Assembly (NCBI GenBank): GCA_009733575.1
Contig: ML769408.1
Span: 310,001 to 374,000, forward strand
Length of the DNA stretch: 64,000 nucleotides
Source of the DNA: Gymnopus androsaceus JB14
Lineage: Eukaryota > Basidiomycota > Agaricomycetes > Agaricales > Omphalotaceae
Reading direction: 5' to 3'
Position numbers and translations under genes: made by a program. The notes below the pieces were generated by a model. That model worked only from the letters and a program-made list of their open reading frames with translations. It did not search any database and had not been told where the DNA came from. Below, piece after piece: positions 10,175 to 22,255 of this stretch (position 1 is the stretch's first letter; each line of letters begins with the position of its first letter).

Positions 10175-12145
10175 TCACCCTCCCTGCTTCATAACTGCTA
10201 GTAAATGATCCTCCGGACGGTCAAGGACTGTTACATCTTCCAGTGGATTCGCATTCAAAACAAGGAGATCAGCATATGCCCCCTCAGAAATGGTACCAAG
10301 TAGACCCGATCTATTCAGCATTTTCGCTGTAAATGGAAGGAGAGAGTCAGTTGAATAACAACATCAATGTGCTATCTACAGTACTGACCTGCATTTGTCG
10401 TAGCATGCCGCAAAATCTCCAGCGATGAAAGAACAGTAGCACGTACTGCGAATTCTTCTGTTTGTAAAGCTTGCATCGAAGTGAGAAGATCGGACCCACT
10501 GAGTTTGAGCAGTAAGTACTTGAGCAAGACCAAGCTTGAGGAACAACTCACTAGCAAATCGTTACTCCCGCTGTTGAAGCGATTTTCAGCGCCTCCAATC
10601 CTTGCTTCATCACCTCTGCGTTCTTGACTTGACCTGAAGGCGGTAGAAAGTCTTCAAAAGGCGGTCGGACCATAATTCCATAGCATGATAAGGTGGGTGT
10701 TAACTGTAAAGCGAGGTGTAGCAGGTTCTGGAAGGTGATAAGAGAAGATTACACATACATATATCCCCTTGGATGCCATTCTACATGGATATCATTATAT
10801 TACTGGGTGAGGACGAGACGATTTAGACGTACAATCTTGCCGTAGGCTCATCAATAAGATTTCCATGCTCGATCCCAAGTACACCGTTCTCAATAGCATG
10901 ACGGATGGCTTCAACGGTGTATGCATGTGCTGTGGCTTTCTACGAAGAAACGAGGAAAGTGAGTTTAGAAAGGACGATGATTAGCACACTCACACAGTCT
11001 TCCCACCCATCTGCTTGCACGTCGTTGTTATTGCCCGAATCTCCTCTGCGGTATACTGAACAGTCTCAATGGCATCTGTCTCAGAGGCGACGCCGCCACC
11101 AATCATTATCTTGATGACTGTCGGTGTTATGAGCCACGAGAGAAAACAAAGAAACAAAATACCCCCACGTACAATCAGCACCCGCTTTCAACTCTCCTCT
11201 TACAGCGCTCAACACAGCTGGTACACCATCTGCTACGCGGGCGAAAATACCTGCCTCTCCACTTCCGCAACACCCGAGCTCGTGCGCGCCAGAGAGAGGA
11301 GGAGTGAAATCGCCGTGTCCGCCTGCAAGAATAAGAAAGTGATGAGAGTTGACGCATGGATGTTCAGTACGATGAAAAACATACCCGTTTGCGAGATGGC
11401 CTTGCCACACTGGAAAAGCCTTGGTCCAACGATAAGGCCCTCCTCTATAGCGTTTGCTAGGACCTTGGTTGCTCCTCCAGTATCACGTACGGTGGTGAAG
11501 CCTCTTTCGAGCATTTCTATGAGACAAGACGTCAGAGTTGGTCATAGGAAAAAGTTTATACAAACCTTTCAAGATGTATGTTGTTCGCAAGTGAACTTCC
11601 TGTGCATTGACGCGCATAAGTTCGCTCATAGTCTACGAAAGGAGGACATGGTTCGTTCATGAGCGTAATTTACGCAGTGTATGAGGTACCTTCACTCCTG
11701 GAACAGCTGTAACATGGACGTGGCAATCAATAAGACCTCTTGAAAATAGGACCTCAGCCGTTGAACGATTCGAGCATGACCACTGAGCTCACGGGCAAAT
11801 GTACGCGCCATCAAGATCCAACACTTTGGGCTTCTCATCTCCTTCTTTATCATCACCAAGGTTCTTGTCTCCATCCACAGTCGGTCTGACTTGGACGAAC
11901 TTGCCTTCGTTTATCACTACCGTTTGTCTGCCGCCGTCTTGAAGCAACAATCCAGACGCAGGATCGACAACTAAAGCGTTGATAAATGTGATGGGAGAGG
12001 GAGAAGCAGGGATCCACGGTTTTATAGCTAGTTTTGGGAGTCTGTCGTAGGAAAGAAGTTGAAGAAAGCGATAAAGGTTCCAACAAACTCACAAACTCGG
12101 TCTAGTTTCTGTTGGTGCTCCAGCATACAATGGCTTTGGACTCAT
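10175..12145 (-). CDS. Metal-dependent amidohydrolase (imidazolonepropionase/prolidase-like)
   Basis: Twelve exons: 12145-12093, 12041-11793, 11738-11690, 11632-11566, 11516-11385, 11322-11173, 11117-10996, 10939-10833, 10780-10759, 10703-10552, 10498-10389, 10326-10175. They splice in frame to 454 residues. Amidohydrolase marks in order: the metal-binding GLIDCHVHV (about residue 103), [34 protein letters not shown] (carboxylated-Lys strand), ATAHAYT and GIEHGNLID for further metal ligands, YGSDLL for the final Asp, and the C-terminal [16 protein letters not shown]. No signal peptide. The specific substrate cannot be read; relatives cleave X-Pro dipeptides, imidazolonepropionate or organophosphates. 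The frame ends at GGG TGA; one extra base near 10178 would extend it by about 20 residues in the family's usual way. Confidence 0.88.
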
Positions 12146-12600
12146 GCTTGTCGCAGTCAGCGTTGAAGATAAGGTTGAACTTGTCGATCACATGGCAGTA
12201 GTTCTTGAGCTTCGATTTTTCGCAGCTCAGGTCGACCAAAGTTGAGCCCAAGCGCTATGCGCATTTTGCTGAGAGTCGATCCTCGCGTGCATTGCGGTGC
12301 CTCTGAGAATTCAAACGTCGATGCAGCGGATAGATAGATTATACGGCGCAATCTCGGGAACGAAGGGAGAAAGAAGTGATTGATGAAGGTACAGCGCGTC
12401 ATGCTAGCGCCCGGAAAATCGGTGCCATGTGGTTAGGAGACCGCTTGCACTTTTCGGTCCTCCTTTCTCCTTCTTATTTCCATCTTTGACAGACTGCTTG
12501 CATAGAAAGCGTCGCTCGCGTTGATTCCTTCTCAAGTTGGTCTTATTGTGCTTGTGCCTACGTTTACTGAGCCCAACAACCCAGGAATCGGAAGTAAAGG
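12146..12600. promoter_or_regulatory. Divergent intergenic region
   Basis: 455 bp between divergent starts of the amidohydrolase and the GT69 gene, so both promoters lie here. A CT-rich tract at 12455-12485 precedes the GT69 start, as is common in basidiomycete promoters. No gene seen. Confidence 0.4.
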
Positions 12601-14306
12601 ATGAACCAGCCCACAGGCCTTCAAGCTCAGCTGCGAAAAATTCCAACGCCCCTTGCCGTTGCAATTGGTGTAATATGCGGTCTTTTACTCGCCAAATTAA
12701 TGTCCTGGAGCTCGGTGCGTAGCTTGAGCTACTATCTCTCTTCCTGGATGCTGATTTTGTACTTTAGAGTACAACTCCGGCTTGGAGGAGCGCCCATGTC
12801 CCAGCAAGCTCACGGCAGCATAGCAAGCAGCCTATCCAAATTCCAACCCCAGACCAGAGATATCGCGTCCTGGATCTACTGACGACCTTGACCCCTCATT
12901 ACACGAGAGAATGCTCTCACAACGTTCAGCCTCTCTATGCCCAGCAAGTTTTGGAACGCTATGCTCCTCTCATTGGCCATAAAACACCATCCCAAACATC
13001 CTGGCTCGAAAGTCTTGGTCTCTCCTCCGAAAGCCACGTCGAAACTCGTCGGGACCTCATGCCCAGCGAGCACAAATACTTTTTCGCTATCAATCTCTAC
13101 AACTCCTTCGACGTAATTCCCGACCTATTTGCTACCCTTTTCCGTGTTGCCGCCATTCTAGGATACCACAACGTTTTTGTCTCCATCTACGAGAATGGTT
13201 CCACGGATCAGACCAAGGCGCTTCTGCGTATTTACGATGCCCTCACTCGCTCAACTGGTATGCGTATCACAATACGTACATCCATGCGTACCCGAGGTGC
13301 TTTCAACCATCGTATCGAATATCTCGCAGAGGTCCGAAACGCTGCATTTGTTCCGCTACACGAACTCCGTGACGCCGAGGGAGAATACTTTGACACCATC
13401 GTTTTCATGAACGATGTTCTTCCTTGCGTCGACGACATTCTCGAGCTCATCTGGCAGTCCCGTCGTAACAATGCTGGTATCACTTGTGCCGCAGATTACA
13501 TGTACCACGAAGAAATCGGTGCCCCTGTCTTTTACGACAACTGGGTCGCTCGAGATATCAATGGGACAGCGTTGGAGAATGCACCCTTTGAAATGATCTT
13601 TCACCACTCCGAGTCATCCCAGCGGTTCCAAGCTCATCTACCGGTACAGGTGCAGAGTTGCTGGAATGGAATCGCGATATTGGACCCAGCCCCGTTCTAC
13701 ACGCCACCGCATGTCAAATTTAGGATGGCAAAGATCACAGAAGGGGAGTGTTCGGCCAGTGAATGTTCACTGATTTGTAACGACTACTGGGAAGCGGGTT
13801 ATGGTCGAATCTTAATGGTGCCTAGAGTTAAACTGGCATATGACCGAGTACGTGCACTGTTCCCATTACCTCCCGAATATCGTTGTTAACTTTATCCTAC
13901 AGAAAGTTTACGATATCGTCCATCCTGTCCGTCGAAATTTCACCGCTATTCGAGGATACTGTACGTCTTGGTGGACTTCCTGATAACCCTCGTACCGATC
14001 CTCAAGACCGTTCGTGGTTCGGTCCCCACGACAGGCTGTTCACGGAGGAGGAGAGTGAGCCATTGAACTTTGCTCCTGGTCCTGATCACGGTGAGTTTGA
14101 ATGCGGCTGTCAACTTTCAATCGCTCTGCCTTCTTGCTTGTAATGAAAGTATATGCTGACTCTTGCCCGCAGTGTGGTGTTGGGGTTGGGACGGCGCAGG
14201 AGACCTCGAGGGACCCGATGTCGACCCTATTTGGGAGGAAATGTCGAACAAATCCAGAAAACAAGACGCGGTTGCCGTTAGGCACGATCGTTCTATCGAG
14301 TTATGA
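12601..14306 (+). CDS. GT69 alpha-1,3-mannosyltransferase, CAP59/CMT1 family
   Basis: Type II Golgi-type enzyme that likely adds alpha-1,3-linked mannose to wall or capsule glycans. Exons 12601-12714, 12768-13847, 13903-14090, 14173-14306 give about 504 residues. One signal-anchor helix (residues 16-33) follows a short cytosolic N-terminus. Family marks: KYFFAINLYNSFDVIPD, VFVSIYENGSTDQTK, RIEYLAEVRNAAF, DTIVFMNDVLPCVDDI with its acidic motif, ITCAADYMY, VQSCWNGIAI, ECSLICNDYW, and the C-terminal WCWGWDGAGDLEGPDVDPIW. Exon 3 reads KVYDIVHPVRRN in one frame and NPRTDPQDRSWFGPHDR in the next, so there is one extra base between about 13935 and 13985. Cryptococcus CAP59 and CMT1 are the named relatives; assignment to one of them would be guesswork. 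Confidence 0.88.
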
Positions 14307-14778
14307 TCAAGATGCCGCTGGATGACGAGGATATGGAAGAGCAGGACTGCCATCACTGTGAAATGTGATGGTCAGCATTTCAAACCGGCCAACTGAAGTT
14401 TGGGATGTGGGTGACCTTCGCGAGGAGATTGTTGGATGCGTGGGCTAATGCGTGCTGTCTATTACTGAGTGATTCCATCTCACGACACTGGACAATATCG
14501 GTTACCTGCAAATAAAAAAAGTTACAGTATTGTTTCATTCAATCGTCAGTGGAAGAGTAGTTTGGGTTTTGGGATAACTTATTCTTTTAGACATAATTCA
14601 TATGCTTAATGAAACGGTTAGATGGTCTCATTGTACATTCGCTCAAGAGGCGAGCGTGCATATGCCTATGGGCGTCGGGATACGAAAAGAACTCAAGATT
14701 ACTTATCCAGACTCATATTTTGACCTGTCTGGTGATTCACCTTGTTATTGATGTTTGTATCGCCTCAAGCTCTTAGTA
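14307..14778. other. Intergenic
   Basis: 3' flank of the GT69 gene and AT-rich spacer; no gene or repeat recognised. Confidence 0.4.
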
Positions 14779-14880
14779 ATGCCATCCAATGCCACCTACG
14801 GTCAATTCGTAGTCCTTTATAGATATGTTACCATTGCTTAACACTGATCTAGTTCGAAGACGCGTTACATGTTGGAGATT
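14779..14880 (+). pseudogene. Relic of the 5' end of the aldo-keto reductase
   Basis: An ATGCCATCCAATGCC start followed by CACCTACGGTCA and, after an intron-like gap, AACACTGATCTAGTTCGA matches the first exon, first intron and second-exon start of the reductase copies at 15235 and 20247. The match ends within about 100 bp and the frame then stops making sense. A third, mostly lost member of the same duplicated family. Confidence 0.6.
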
Positions 14881-15234
14881 TCATCGGCGTCAAGTGTTAG
14901 AGAACCTTCAAGTTCAAATTGAAGTTCAACGCCTATCCGCTGCCTTCAGGAAACGCAGCTCGGGAGTTTCGGTTGCGGTAAAAGAGAGTTTTCACCCTAA
15001 TTTACCGGTAAAGATTTCTGGCGCGCGGAAATTGACGTCAACCTAAAAGTCCTTTCAACCGGAAAATGATTATGGTGGCCACTGTGTTCTATTATTATTC
15101 AAGAGGCTCTCTCACGTCATTGCTCTGAGCCTCTGAGCCTCTGGTATTTCAAATACCAAGCTGATCTTCTCACTGGCACTTGATCTTATCCTCCATCTCA
15201 TCCAACTCCTCGCTATATTGTCAAGCGAGAAGCA

Positions 15235-17009
15235 ATGCCATCTAAAGTCACTTACGGTTAGCTCAAAGCTCAATACTCTAGTTGACAACGCTCAACAGTG
15301 ATCTAGTTCGATTGGGTAATTCCGGCTTGAAAGTCTCGCGTATTATCTTGGGATGTATGTCTTACGGTAGTCCTGAGTGGCAGGCTTGGGTTTTGCCTGA
15401 GGAGGAAGGGATCAAACACATAAAGGCTGCGTACGTCCCTCATGTAAACTCTGACCATCCTGATAAGTACTTGACTCTGCCACTGTTACTAGATATGATG
15501 CAGGAATAAACACATTCGATACGGCGAACGTGTATAGCAACGGGGTCTCGGAAGTTATTCTGGCAAGGCCATCAAGCAGCACAACCTTCCTCGAGAGGAT
15601 ATCGTTGTATTGACCAAGGTACACTATATGATACCGCTTATCCCTTCTATCCCGAGCGGTGTAAAAGTGACGCTTTCAACCGACTAGGTCTTCTTTCCCG
15701 TAGGAAAAACACCGGGCGAGAATACAGCTGCTGACCCGTTCATCAACAAGCGTGGGTTGAGTAGGAAGGCGAGAAAAACTGTCTCATGATGATATCCAAT
15801 AGGAGCTGAATTCTATCTAGCATATCTTCGATTCCATCAAAGCAAGCTTGGAACGACTTCAACTCGATTATGTCGATGTCTTGCAATGTAAGTTCGTCCA
15901 TCGAATTAATACTACATATAAATATGCGTAGGTCATCGATTCGACTACGATACACCCATTGAAGAAACGGTAAGACAAAATCATGCCTTAGGTGTTCATA
16001 TCATGATTTATCCATGTTCAATGGTTAGATGCAAGCGCTTCACGACGTAGTAAAGGCTGGATACACGCGATACATTGGGATGTCGTCCTGCTTTGCTTAT
16101 CAATGTACGTCGATTGCATTGAGTTTTCGTTTATCCTTTCATTAATATTTCTTCAGTCAACGCCATGCAAAGTGAACCCTTCTCCCCTGCGTATCTGATC
16201 TGATCTGATACTGAATATTGTGTATTCCAGCTTATGCTATTCAGAACAAATTGACGCCCTTCATTTCGATGCAAAACAATTACAGTCTCGCTTACAGGTA
16301 AGTGGCGGGTTTCGAGATGGTTTCAGGTAATAAGATTTACATGTTTACAGAGAAGAAGAGCGAGAGATGTTTCCTACTCTCAAGGTAAATATCCTCACTA
16401 ACGACACGAACTCAAGAATAATATTCCAACAGCATTTTGGTGTTGGGTCTATTCCCTGGTCTCCTCTTGCTCGAGGTCTTCTTTCTCGCCCTGTGGCCGA
16501 ACAAAGCAAGCGAGGTCAAACTGATAGGCAAGTCTGAATCTCATTCGCTGTGTTCCGAATATTCACCTGTTACAATTCAGGCAAATCGCAAATCATTTAA
16601 ATAATCTCAATGAAGCTGTCGTCAACCGGTAAAAAATTTCCTTCCTGTATCTGAGTCGCCTCATCGCGACTGCACTAGTGTGGAAGAAATCGCAAAGAAG
16701 AAGAATGTCAAGATGGCTCAAATTGCCCTTGCTTGGGTTTTGCACCGGGATGGTAACGTCTTCATCCTATTCTCTGAACTGAAGTGAATCTAAACAAGTA
16801 CTTGATAGGTGTTTCTGCACCCATCATTGGCACGACTACCCTCGACAATCTCTACGAGCTCATCGGTGCGTTTATCGTCCTATTCATAATTTTGGATTTA
16901 TCTTGAAGTTCGCACTCATTTAGATGCTCTTGACATCCAACTTTCCGAGGAGGAGATGAAATCGCTTGAAGAACCTTACTTGCCTCGTGCTATTGTCGGA
17001 CACACTTAA
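15235..17009 (+). CDS. Aldo-keto reductase, copy 1 (one frame break)
   Basis: NADPH-dependent reductase of the fungal aryl-alcohol dehydrogenase/pyridoxine dehydrogenase-like AKR group. Fifteen exons (15235-15256, 15307-15430, 15493-15618, 15688-15768, 15821-15887, 15932-15969, 16029-16104, 16157-16171, 16231-16297, 16351-16384, 16433-16527, 16581-16628, 16679-16752, 16809-16865, 16924-17009) give about 336 residues. Marks: VRLGNSGLKVSRI, catalytic INTFDTANVY (Asp, Tyr), VLTK (Lys), LQCHRFDYDTP (His), YIGMSSC, ISMQNNYSL, IPWSPLARGLL, and the C-terminal cofactor region GVSAPIIGTT. Two introns have GC donors (15769 and 16528). One base is missing near 15562, in the Gly-Lys codons after SEVIL. 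Substrate unknown. The homologous second copy starts 5 kb downstream. Confidence 0.85.
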
Positions 17010-17159
17010 ATTCCACACTACACCCGGCACCGAAAGCTCGAAAAATAAACAAATATCTGTAGCTTGTTTGTATGGTTTGTATGTACGATATAAGATATGG
17101 GTGCAGTATGCGACACGATTTATAACGCGAAGAAAATTGTTGACGTGTTACGAGTTCTG

Positions 17160-17465
17160 AGACGCGCCGCGATCACGATCTCACTCGACGAAAATTGCCA
17201 TGGTCTTTGAAATTACAACTCATCGACTGCTCTACTCTCTTCTTTCTGGTGAATTTTCCGTCTTTTTAGAGCTTTGCTATAGTGGAACAGATGCCAGATG
17301 ATGACTCTTTGAACTTCTTGAAAAGCTCAATTTCTGAGGACTCCGATTTCTGCTTTGGGGCATCCCTATCTTCAGGGAACGTCGATTTCAGCTCGGGATA
17401 TTTAGGCTGTGATACAGATGAGGTGGCAGGAGAGAGAAGCCTGATGAACTACGTATGTCCTTGAA
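17160..17465 (+). pseudogene. Relic of the RWD-domain gene behind reductase copy 1
   Basis: The sequence after copy 1 (from GACGCGCCGCGATCACGAT) matches the sequence after copy 2 (GACGCGTCGCGATCGCGAT) and goes on into the 5' part of the RWD gene at 22256. Shared pieces include TCATCGACTGCTC/TTATCGATTGCTC and GATGACTCT. Here the start codon is lost and large parts are deleted, leaving only a 60-codon open frame with no domain. It shows the duplicated unit once included both genes. Confidence 0.65.
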
Positions 17466-17818
17466 GACACAACAGCAACGATCAGCGCTTAGTTTTTGCG
17501 TTCTGTTTCCAATTCTGACTCGCAGACTGGGTATCACTGCATCGCCTTTAGTGGCTTCAAGTGTTAAAGGATAGGGCTGAGTAAAGAGATATATATGTGG
17601 AGCTGGTACGAAGCAACTTCAAGCAAGAGACACCAGGTAACTAAAATATAGAGAATAGAATATCTGGAATACCTGGTACGAAGCAACTACAAAGATGGTT
17701 GTGCAGTGAATCATGCGTTGATCATGAGTGGCGGGTTAGCACCCAATACTAATTTACACATTGAAATAGTAGATAGGTAAACGTTAGTACAGCTAAAAAG
17801 TATAGAGAACAAGTCCAA
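17466..17818. repeat. Spacer with short direct repeat
   Basis: No gene. CTGGTACGAAGCAACT occurs at about 17604 and again at about 17673, a short direct repeat. Confidence 0.4.
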
Positions 17819-19174
17819 TTAGTACGCGATATTAACAATCTTGTCCGAGAATTCATTCCAGCGATTTAGCATCGCGTCCGCCACAAAATGCGCCACATCT
17901 TTCCTCGAGACAGTCCATCCACCAATTTCCTCTTCCTTGACTCTATACGCATTTTTATTCGAGTCAGCCCGACAACTACCATCAGTCAACAACGCCGGCC
18001 TAATGACAAGCACCCCCTTCAGCGTTCCGGCAGCAGGTAAACCCTCCCTTTCCATCCATCCTTCACCCATAACATCATCTCCTGGACCGTCAGTCTCTGT
18101 ATCCCACTTCCACCCCGCACAGTACGCGATAGCGCGTTCGGCCCCTAGTTTGTCCTTGTGCGGGACCTCCAAAGCCGCATACAGAGGCTTTAGAAGAATA
18201 GGAAGATCAGCGTGACCGCTATGTGTAAGTCCGCTAGACGAGATGGTGACGATTCTGGGCTGTGGAGACTGGGTGGGCATCGTGCACAATATATTCAGGA
18301 TGGCTTGGGTGACCAAGTTGGCGGGAGTAATGATGAAGCCTTTGCGGAAACTGAATGAGGACGGTGTCGTGCCTGCATGGATGAAAAGTGGATTAGCAGG
18401 ATACTTGGCTTAACTGTTTTGGAGCATACCGACGGACGAGAGAAGAAAATCAACCGGACCATGAGTCAAAGCTTCATCCCAAGCGTGTTTCACATCACTC
18501 TTAACCAGAGCATCTCCCTTTATAAGATGAGCTTGGCCCGATTTAACATACAGCTGTTTACGAAATTGTAGCATAGTTTTGCGAACTCTCCTTACTGTTT
18601 TTATTTACAACCAAACAAGACGACGTCATGCCGCAGCCTACTGTGAGCCCAACGCCTCTGCTCAATGCTCCACGTCGCGGTCACCTGCGTATATTTACAG
18701 CAAGTCCAGAGAATTGAGCTTCCTCGGCTACCACCAGTTAGTCTTTTGTGACTTTCCGGTCTCTAGCACATTCGCCTTCACCCTGCTGACTGTCGATTGG
18801 GAAACGTGAAATTTCGAGCTGTAGTTTGGACTTGGTTTTCAGTCAACGAAAGAGTGTAGATTTTTTCTTTTGCAGTTGGATGGATGTAGCGAAAATTGCG
18901 GTGGCGTGTTTGGTTGTAAATAAAATTAGTAAGGAGAGTTTCGCAAAACTATGCTACAATTTCGTAAACAGCTGTAAGACTGGATGATTTCATCGGAATC
19001 AAAGACCGAAGGCGAACGAAGCATAAATGTGACATTGCACTTCGCATCTAAATTTTCAGAGAGCAGACGATTAGAGTCATCATCAGATTTTTAATACACC
19101 AACAACATACCTAAAAATCGAAGGGCGGCGTAATAACCAATGTTTTTAGAAGCTCCGATAGCAAGGACGTTCAT
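17819..19174 (-). pseudogene. NAD(P)-binding (atypical SDR) gene split by a MITE
   Basis: Exons 19174-19111, 19047-18430 (interrupted) and 18372-17819. If the 424-bp element at 18551-18974 and one copy of its TA are ignored, the coding length is exactly 810 bp (269 residues) with no stop. The protein starts MNVLAIGASKNIGYYAA, a Rossmann nucleotide-binding turn, then FMLRSPSVFDSDE, a family-typical second strand, GPVDFLLSSVG, PRIVTISSSGLTH (SDR-like Ser), VLVIRPALLTDG and the C-terminal DVAHFVADAM. It resembles NAD(P)-binding proteins of the NmrA/SDR_a5 kind; function unknown. The insertion lies between the Ser and Tyr codons of IIQSYVKSGQ and adds stops, so the gene as drawn is inactive. All else is intact, which implies a recent event. 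Confidence 0.8.
18551..18974. mobile_element. MITE with about 68-bp inverted ends and TA target duplication
   Basis: The two ends are near-perfect inverted repeats: CAGCTGTTTACGAAATTG at the left and its reverse complement at the right, continuing through GTAGCATAGTTTTGCGAA, CTCCTTACT and TATTTACAACCAAAC for about 68 bp with a few differences. TA is present on both sides (18549-18550 and 18975-18976), as for Tc1/mariner-type elements. The 290-bp interior has no credible reading frame (the 76-codon frame at 18579 lacks protein-like features), so this is a non-autonomous element. It sits in a coding exon. Confidence 0.9.
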
Positions 19175-20246
19175 TGTAGAAGTGATTAAGCTTTAAAGGG
19201 GGAGGGGACTGTACGATCGATTAGCAGTTGCGACGGAGCATTTATATCGCAATTTCACTCCTGATTCTGCGCATAAGCCGAGACATTACGCGTCGTGGAC
19301 GAACGCAGACGTGGATAGTGGATAGAGCAGATACAGATACAGTGACGGCGGTATGATGAACACACATGGCTATTAAATGAATGAATGCGGTGTCATCATA
19401 ACGCGTCACTGTAGATTACATCATTACGAAGCGCCGCAGTGGTTACGTTACGAAGCGCAGTACTTCACGCAGCCGAGCCATTTCTTGCGGGTACAGTACA
19501 TCGAACGCTTCAATTTCCTCAAGATGACTGTTCCAAAAGCGATACAGGATTTTATGCATCCGTGACTTACATCGTACAGATAGGAGCATGAAACGGAGCT
19601 TTGCAAGAGCTTTGAAGGGATTACGAAAGTGGTCAAAGCTCGAGGAGGAGAGAGAAGTCGAGGCAGCTGGAGGTACGATAGTAGAAGCCATAGAAGTGTT
19701 AGCTTCAGTGTGTAGCGGTTTCCCTGTTCGTAGCGACCGCTCTCAGATGCAACAGCCCTCTCCTGCAGCGAAAACAAAGTCTTGGTCTACGCATACTCCC
19801 TGGAAAAAACATAGATCAACTTTCAAAATAGTGCATATTGCAAGAGACGAGCCAAATTTTGCGTAACGGAATTCAAGTGTCCGTTGAAAGTCGTTGTAGG
19901 TGTACCTTCGACAGGGAACCGCGTGTCGTATGTGCAGAGCTGTGTAGTGCAATGAGGACCTCTAAGCCAAGGAACATCAACAGAACCTCGCCGTCCACCT
20001 GACTGGCGAGCTAGCGGCTTGTTTCGTCCCAGGTTGGCAATCCTACTAAATGCGAAACTAATTATTCAGGCCTAGACGCACCTCCAACATCAAGTGCTCT
20101 ATTTCAATTCTCTAGTGGTAGGAACAAGGTAGGAACATGCCCTCACCAAGCTCTCACGTGTGCCCTCTGGTATTTAAAACACCAAGCTGTTATCTTCTCG
20201 GTCTTCTTATCCCCCTCTCGTTCAACTCTTCGCTTTTCGAGAAGCA
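19175..20246. other. Intergenic between the NAD(P) gene and reductase copy 2
   Basis: About 1.07 kb. A minus-strand frame at 19691-19443 (82 codons, Ser-rich start, basic middle) is the only mildly protein-like stretch; I do not trust it as a gene. From about 20090 the sequence resembles the upstream flank of reductase copy 1 (CCTCTGGTATTT, ACCAAGCTG, AGAAGCAATGCC), so the duplicated unit includes the promoter. Confidence 0.4.
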
Positions 20247-22045
20247 ATGCCTTCCAAAGTCACCTACGGTCAGTACATGATCAAAGCTCTAAGCTCAATA
20301 GTTGACAATGCTCAACAATGATCTACATAGTTCGATTGGGTAATTCTGGTTTGAAAATCTCGCGTCTTATCTTGGGATGCATGTCCTACGGTAGCCCTGA
20401 GTGGCAGGCTTGGGTTTTGCCTGAGGAGGAAGGGATCAAGCACATAAAAGCTGCGTACGTCCTCATAGCAGACGCTGACCGTCTTGATAAGTATTTGACT
20501 TTGTTACTGTTAGATACGACGCCGGAATAAACACATTCGATACGGCGAACGTGTATAGCAGCGGGCTCTCAGAAGTTACTCTGGGAAGGCCATCAAGCAA
20601 CATAACATTCCTCGAGAGGATATCGTTATATTGACCAAGGTACATAACTCCTGACCTCCCGACTTTCTCGAGCAGCGCAAAATTCTGCTTCAATAAACAG
20701 GTTTACTTTCCCGTAGGGAAAACATTGGCCGAGAACGGAATAACAAACACAGATGATAGCACGTTCATTAACAGGCGCGGCTTGAGTAGAAAGGCGAGAA
20801 AAGCGTTTCCTCGGAATGATATTCCTACAATTCTATCTAGCACATCTTCGATTCCATCAAAGCGAGCTTGGAGCGGCTTCAACTCGATTATGTTGATGTC
20901 TTGCAATGTAAGTTCGTTCACAAATCTAAATATTATAAATTCTTTCTTAATATGCGTAGGTCATCGATTCGACTATGATACACCCATTGAAGAAACAGTA
21001 AGACAGATTCCAGAATCATTGGCATGTTTAATTGGTATCATAATTTATCTTTGTTCAACCGTCAGATGCAAGCGCTTCACGAGGTGGTAAAGGCTGGATA
21101 CGCACGATACATTGGGATGTCGTCCTGCTTTGCTTATCAGTGTACGTCGATTGTATTGTGTTTTGAATTCAGGATTAACGATTTCTCAGTCAATGTCATG
21201 CAAAGTGAACCTTCTCCAGTGCCTATCTGATCTGATACTGAACGTTGTGTATTCCAGCTTATGCCATTCAGAACAAATTGACGCCCTTCATTTCGATGCA
21301 AAATAATTACAGCCTTGCTTACAGGTAAGTGGTAGGTTTTCGGGGTGGGCTTCAGGTAATGAGATTTGTATGTATACAGAGAAGAAGAACGAGAGATGTT
21401 TCCTACTCTCAAGGTAAATATCCTCGCTGACGATACACGAACCTAAGAATAATATTCCAACAGCATTTTGGTGTTGGGTCTATTCCCTGGTCTCCTCTTG
21501 CTCGAGGTCTTCTTTCTCGCCCTGTAGCCGAACAAAGCAAGCGGGGTCAAACTGATAGGCAAGTCTGAATCTCATTCGTCGTTCCGAATATTTTCAACCT
21601 GTTAGAATTTAGTCAAATCCCAACACATTTAAATACTTTCAATGAAGCTGTAGTCAACCGGTAAAAAACTTTCCTTCCTGTATTTGAGTCGCCTCATCGC
21701 GATTGCACTAGTGTGGAAGAAATCGCAAAGAAGGAAGAATGTCAAGATGGCCCAAGTTGCCCTTGCTTGGGTTTTGCACCGGGATGGTAACGTCTTCATC
21801 ACATGACTCTGAATTTGAGTGAAGTTAAATCTATCTTGCGACAGGTGTTTCTGCACCCATCATTGGCACGACTGTTCTCGACAATCTGTACGAGCTCATC
21901 GGTGCGTTTATCATCCTATTGATAATATTAGATTTATTTTGAGGTTCGCACTCATGTAGATGCTCTTGACATCCAACTTTCCGAGGAGGAGATGAAATCG
22001 CTTGAAGAACCTTACCTGCCTCGTGCTGTTGTCGGACACGTTTAA
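20247..22045 (+). pseudogene. Aldo-keto reductase, copy 2 (two frame breaks)
   Basis: Same exon layout and motifs as copy 1 (VRLGNSGLKISRL, INTFDTANVY, CHRFDYDTP, YIGMSSC, GVSAPIIGTT). One base is missing near 20584, in the same Gly-Lys codons as in copy 1 but at a different base. One base is added near 21732 (AAGAAGGAAGAAT against AAGAAGAAGAAT). The GC-donor introns are shared. The loop after VYFPVGK is lengthened and changed (LAENGITNTDDS). It is either a decaying duplicate or a real gene with consensus errors. It is followed directly by the intact RWD-domain gene, so this is probably the original locus order. Confidence 0.7.
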
Positions 22046-22255
22046 ATTACAGACCACACTGAAAGTTCGAGAAATGAATCAAATTTGCGTAGCTTTTACG
22101 TATGTACGATATTAGTTATGGGTGCAGTATGCGAAATGATTTAGAACGCGAAGAGAATTGTTGACGCGCTACTTACCTGAGACGCGTCGCGATCGCGATT
22201 ACACCGGTCCGGCAGGTTTCTCTTTCACTTGAACCACGTCGACGAAATCTTCAAT

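Noticed and set aside
18579..18809. 76-codon frame inside the MITE
   Set aside because: Lies mostly between inverted ends of a small element, lacks conserved features, and is too short for a transposase.
18551..18974. The MITE acting as an intron
   Set aside because: The GT in the left end and the AG in the right end can be paired, but joining them shifts the frame and gives a stop within a few codons in the host gene.
19443..19691. Small minus-strand gene
   Set aside because: 82 codons with a Ser-rich start but no domain, no splice continuation and no duplicate; left as intergenic.
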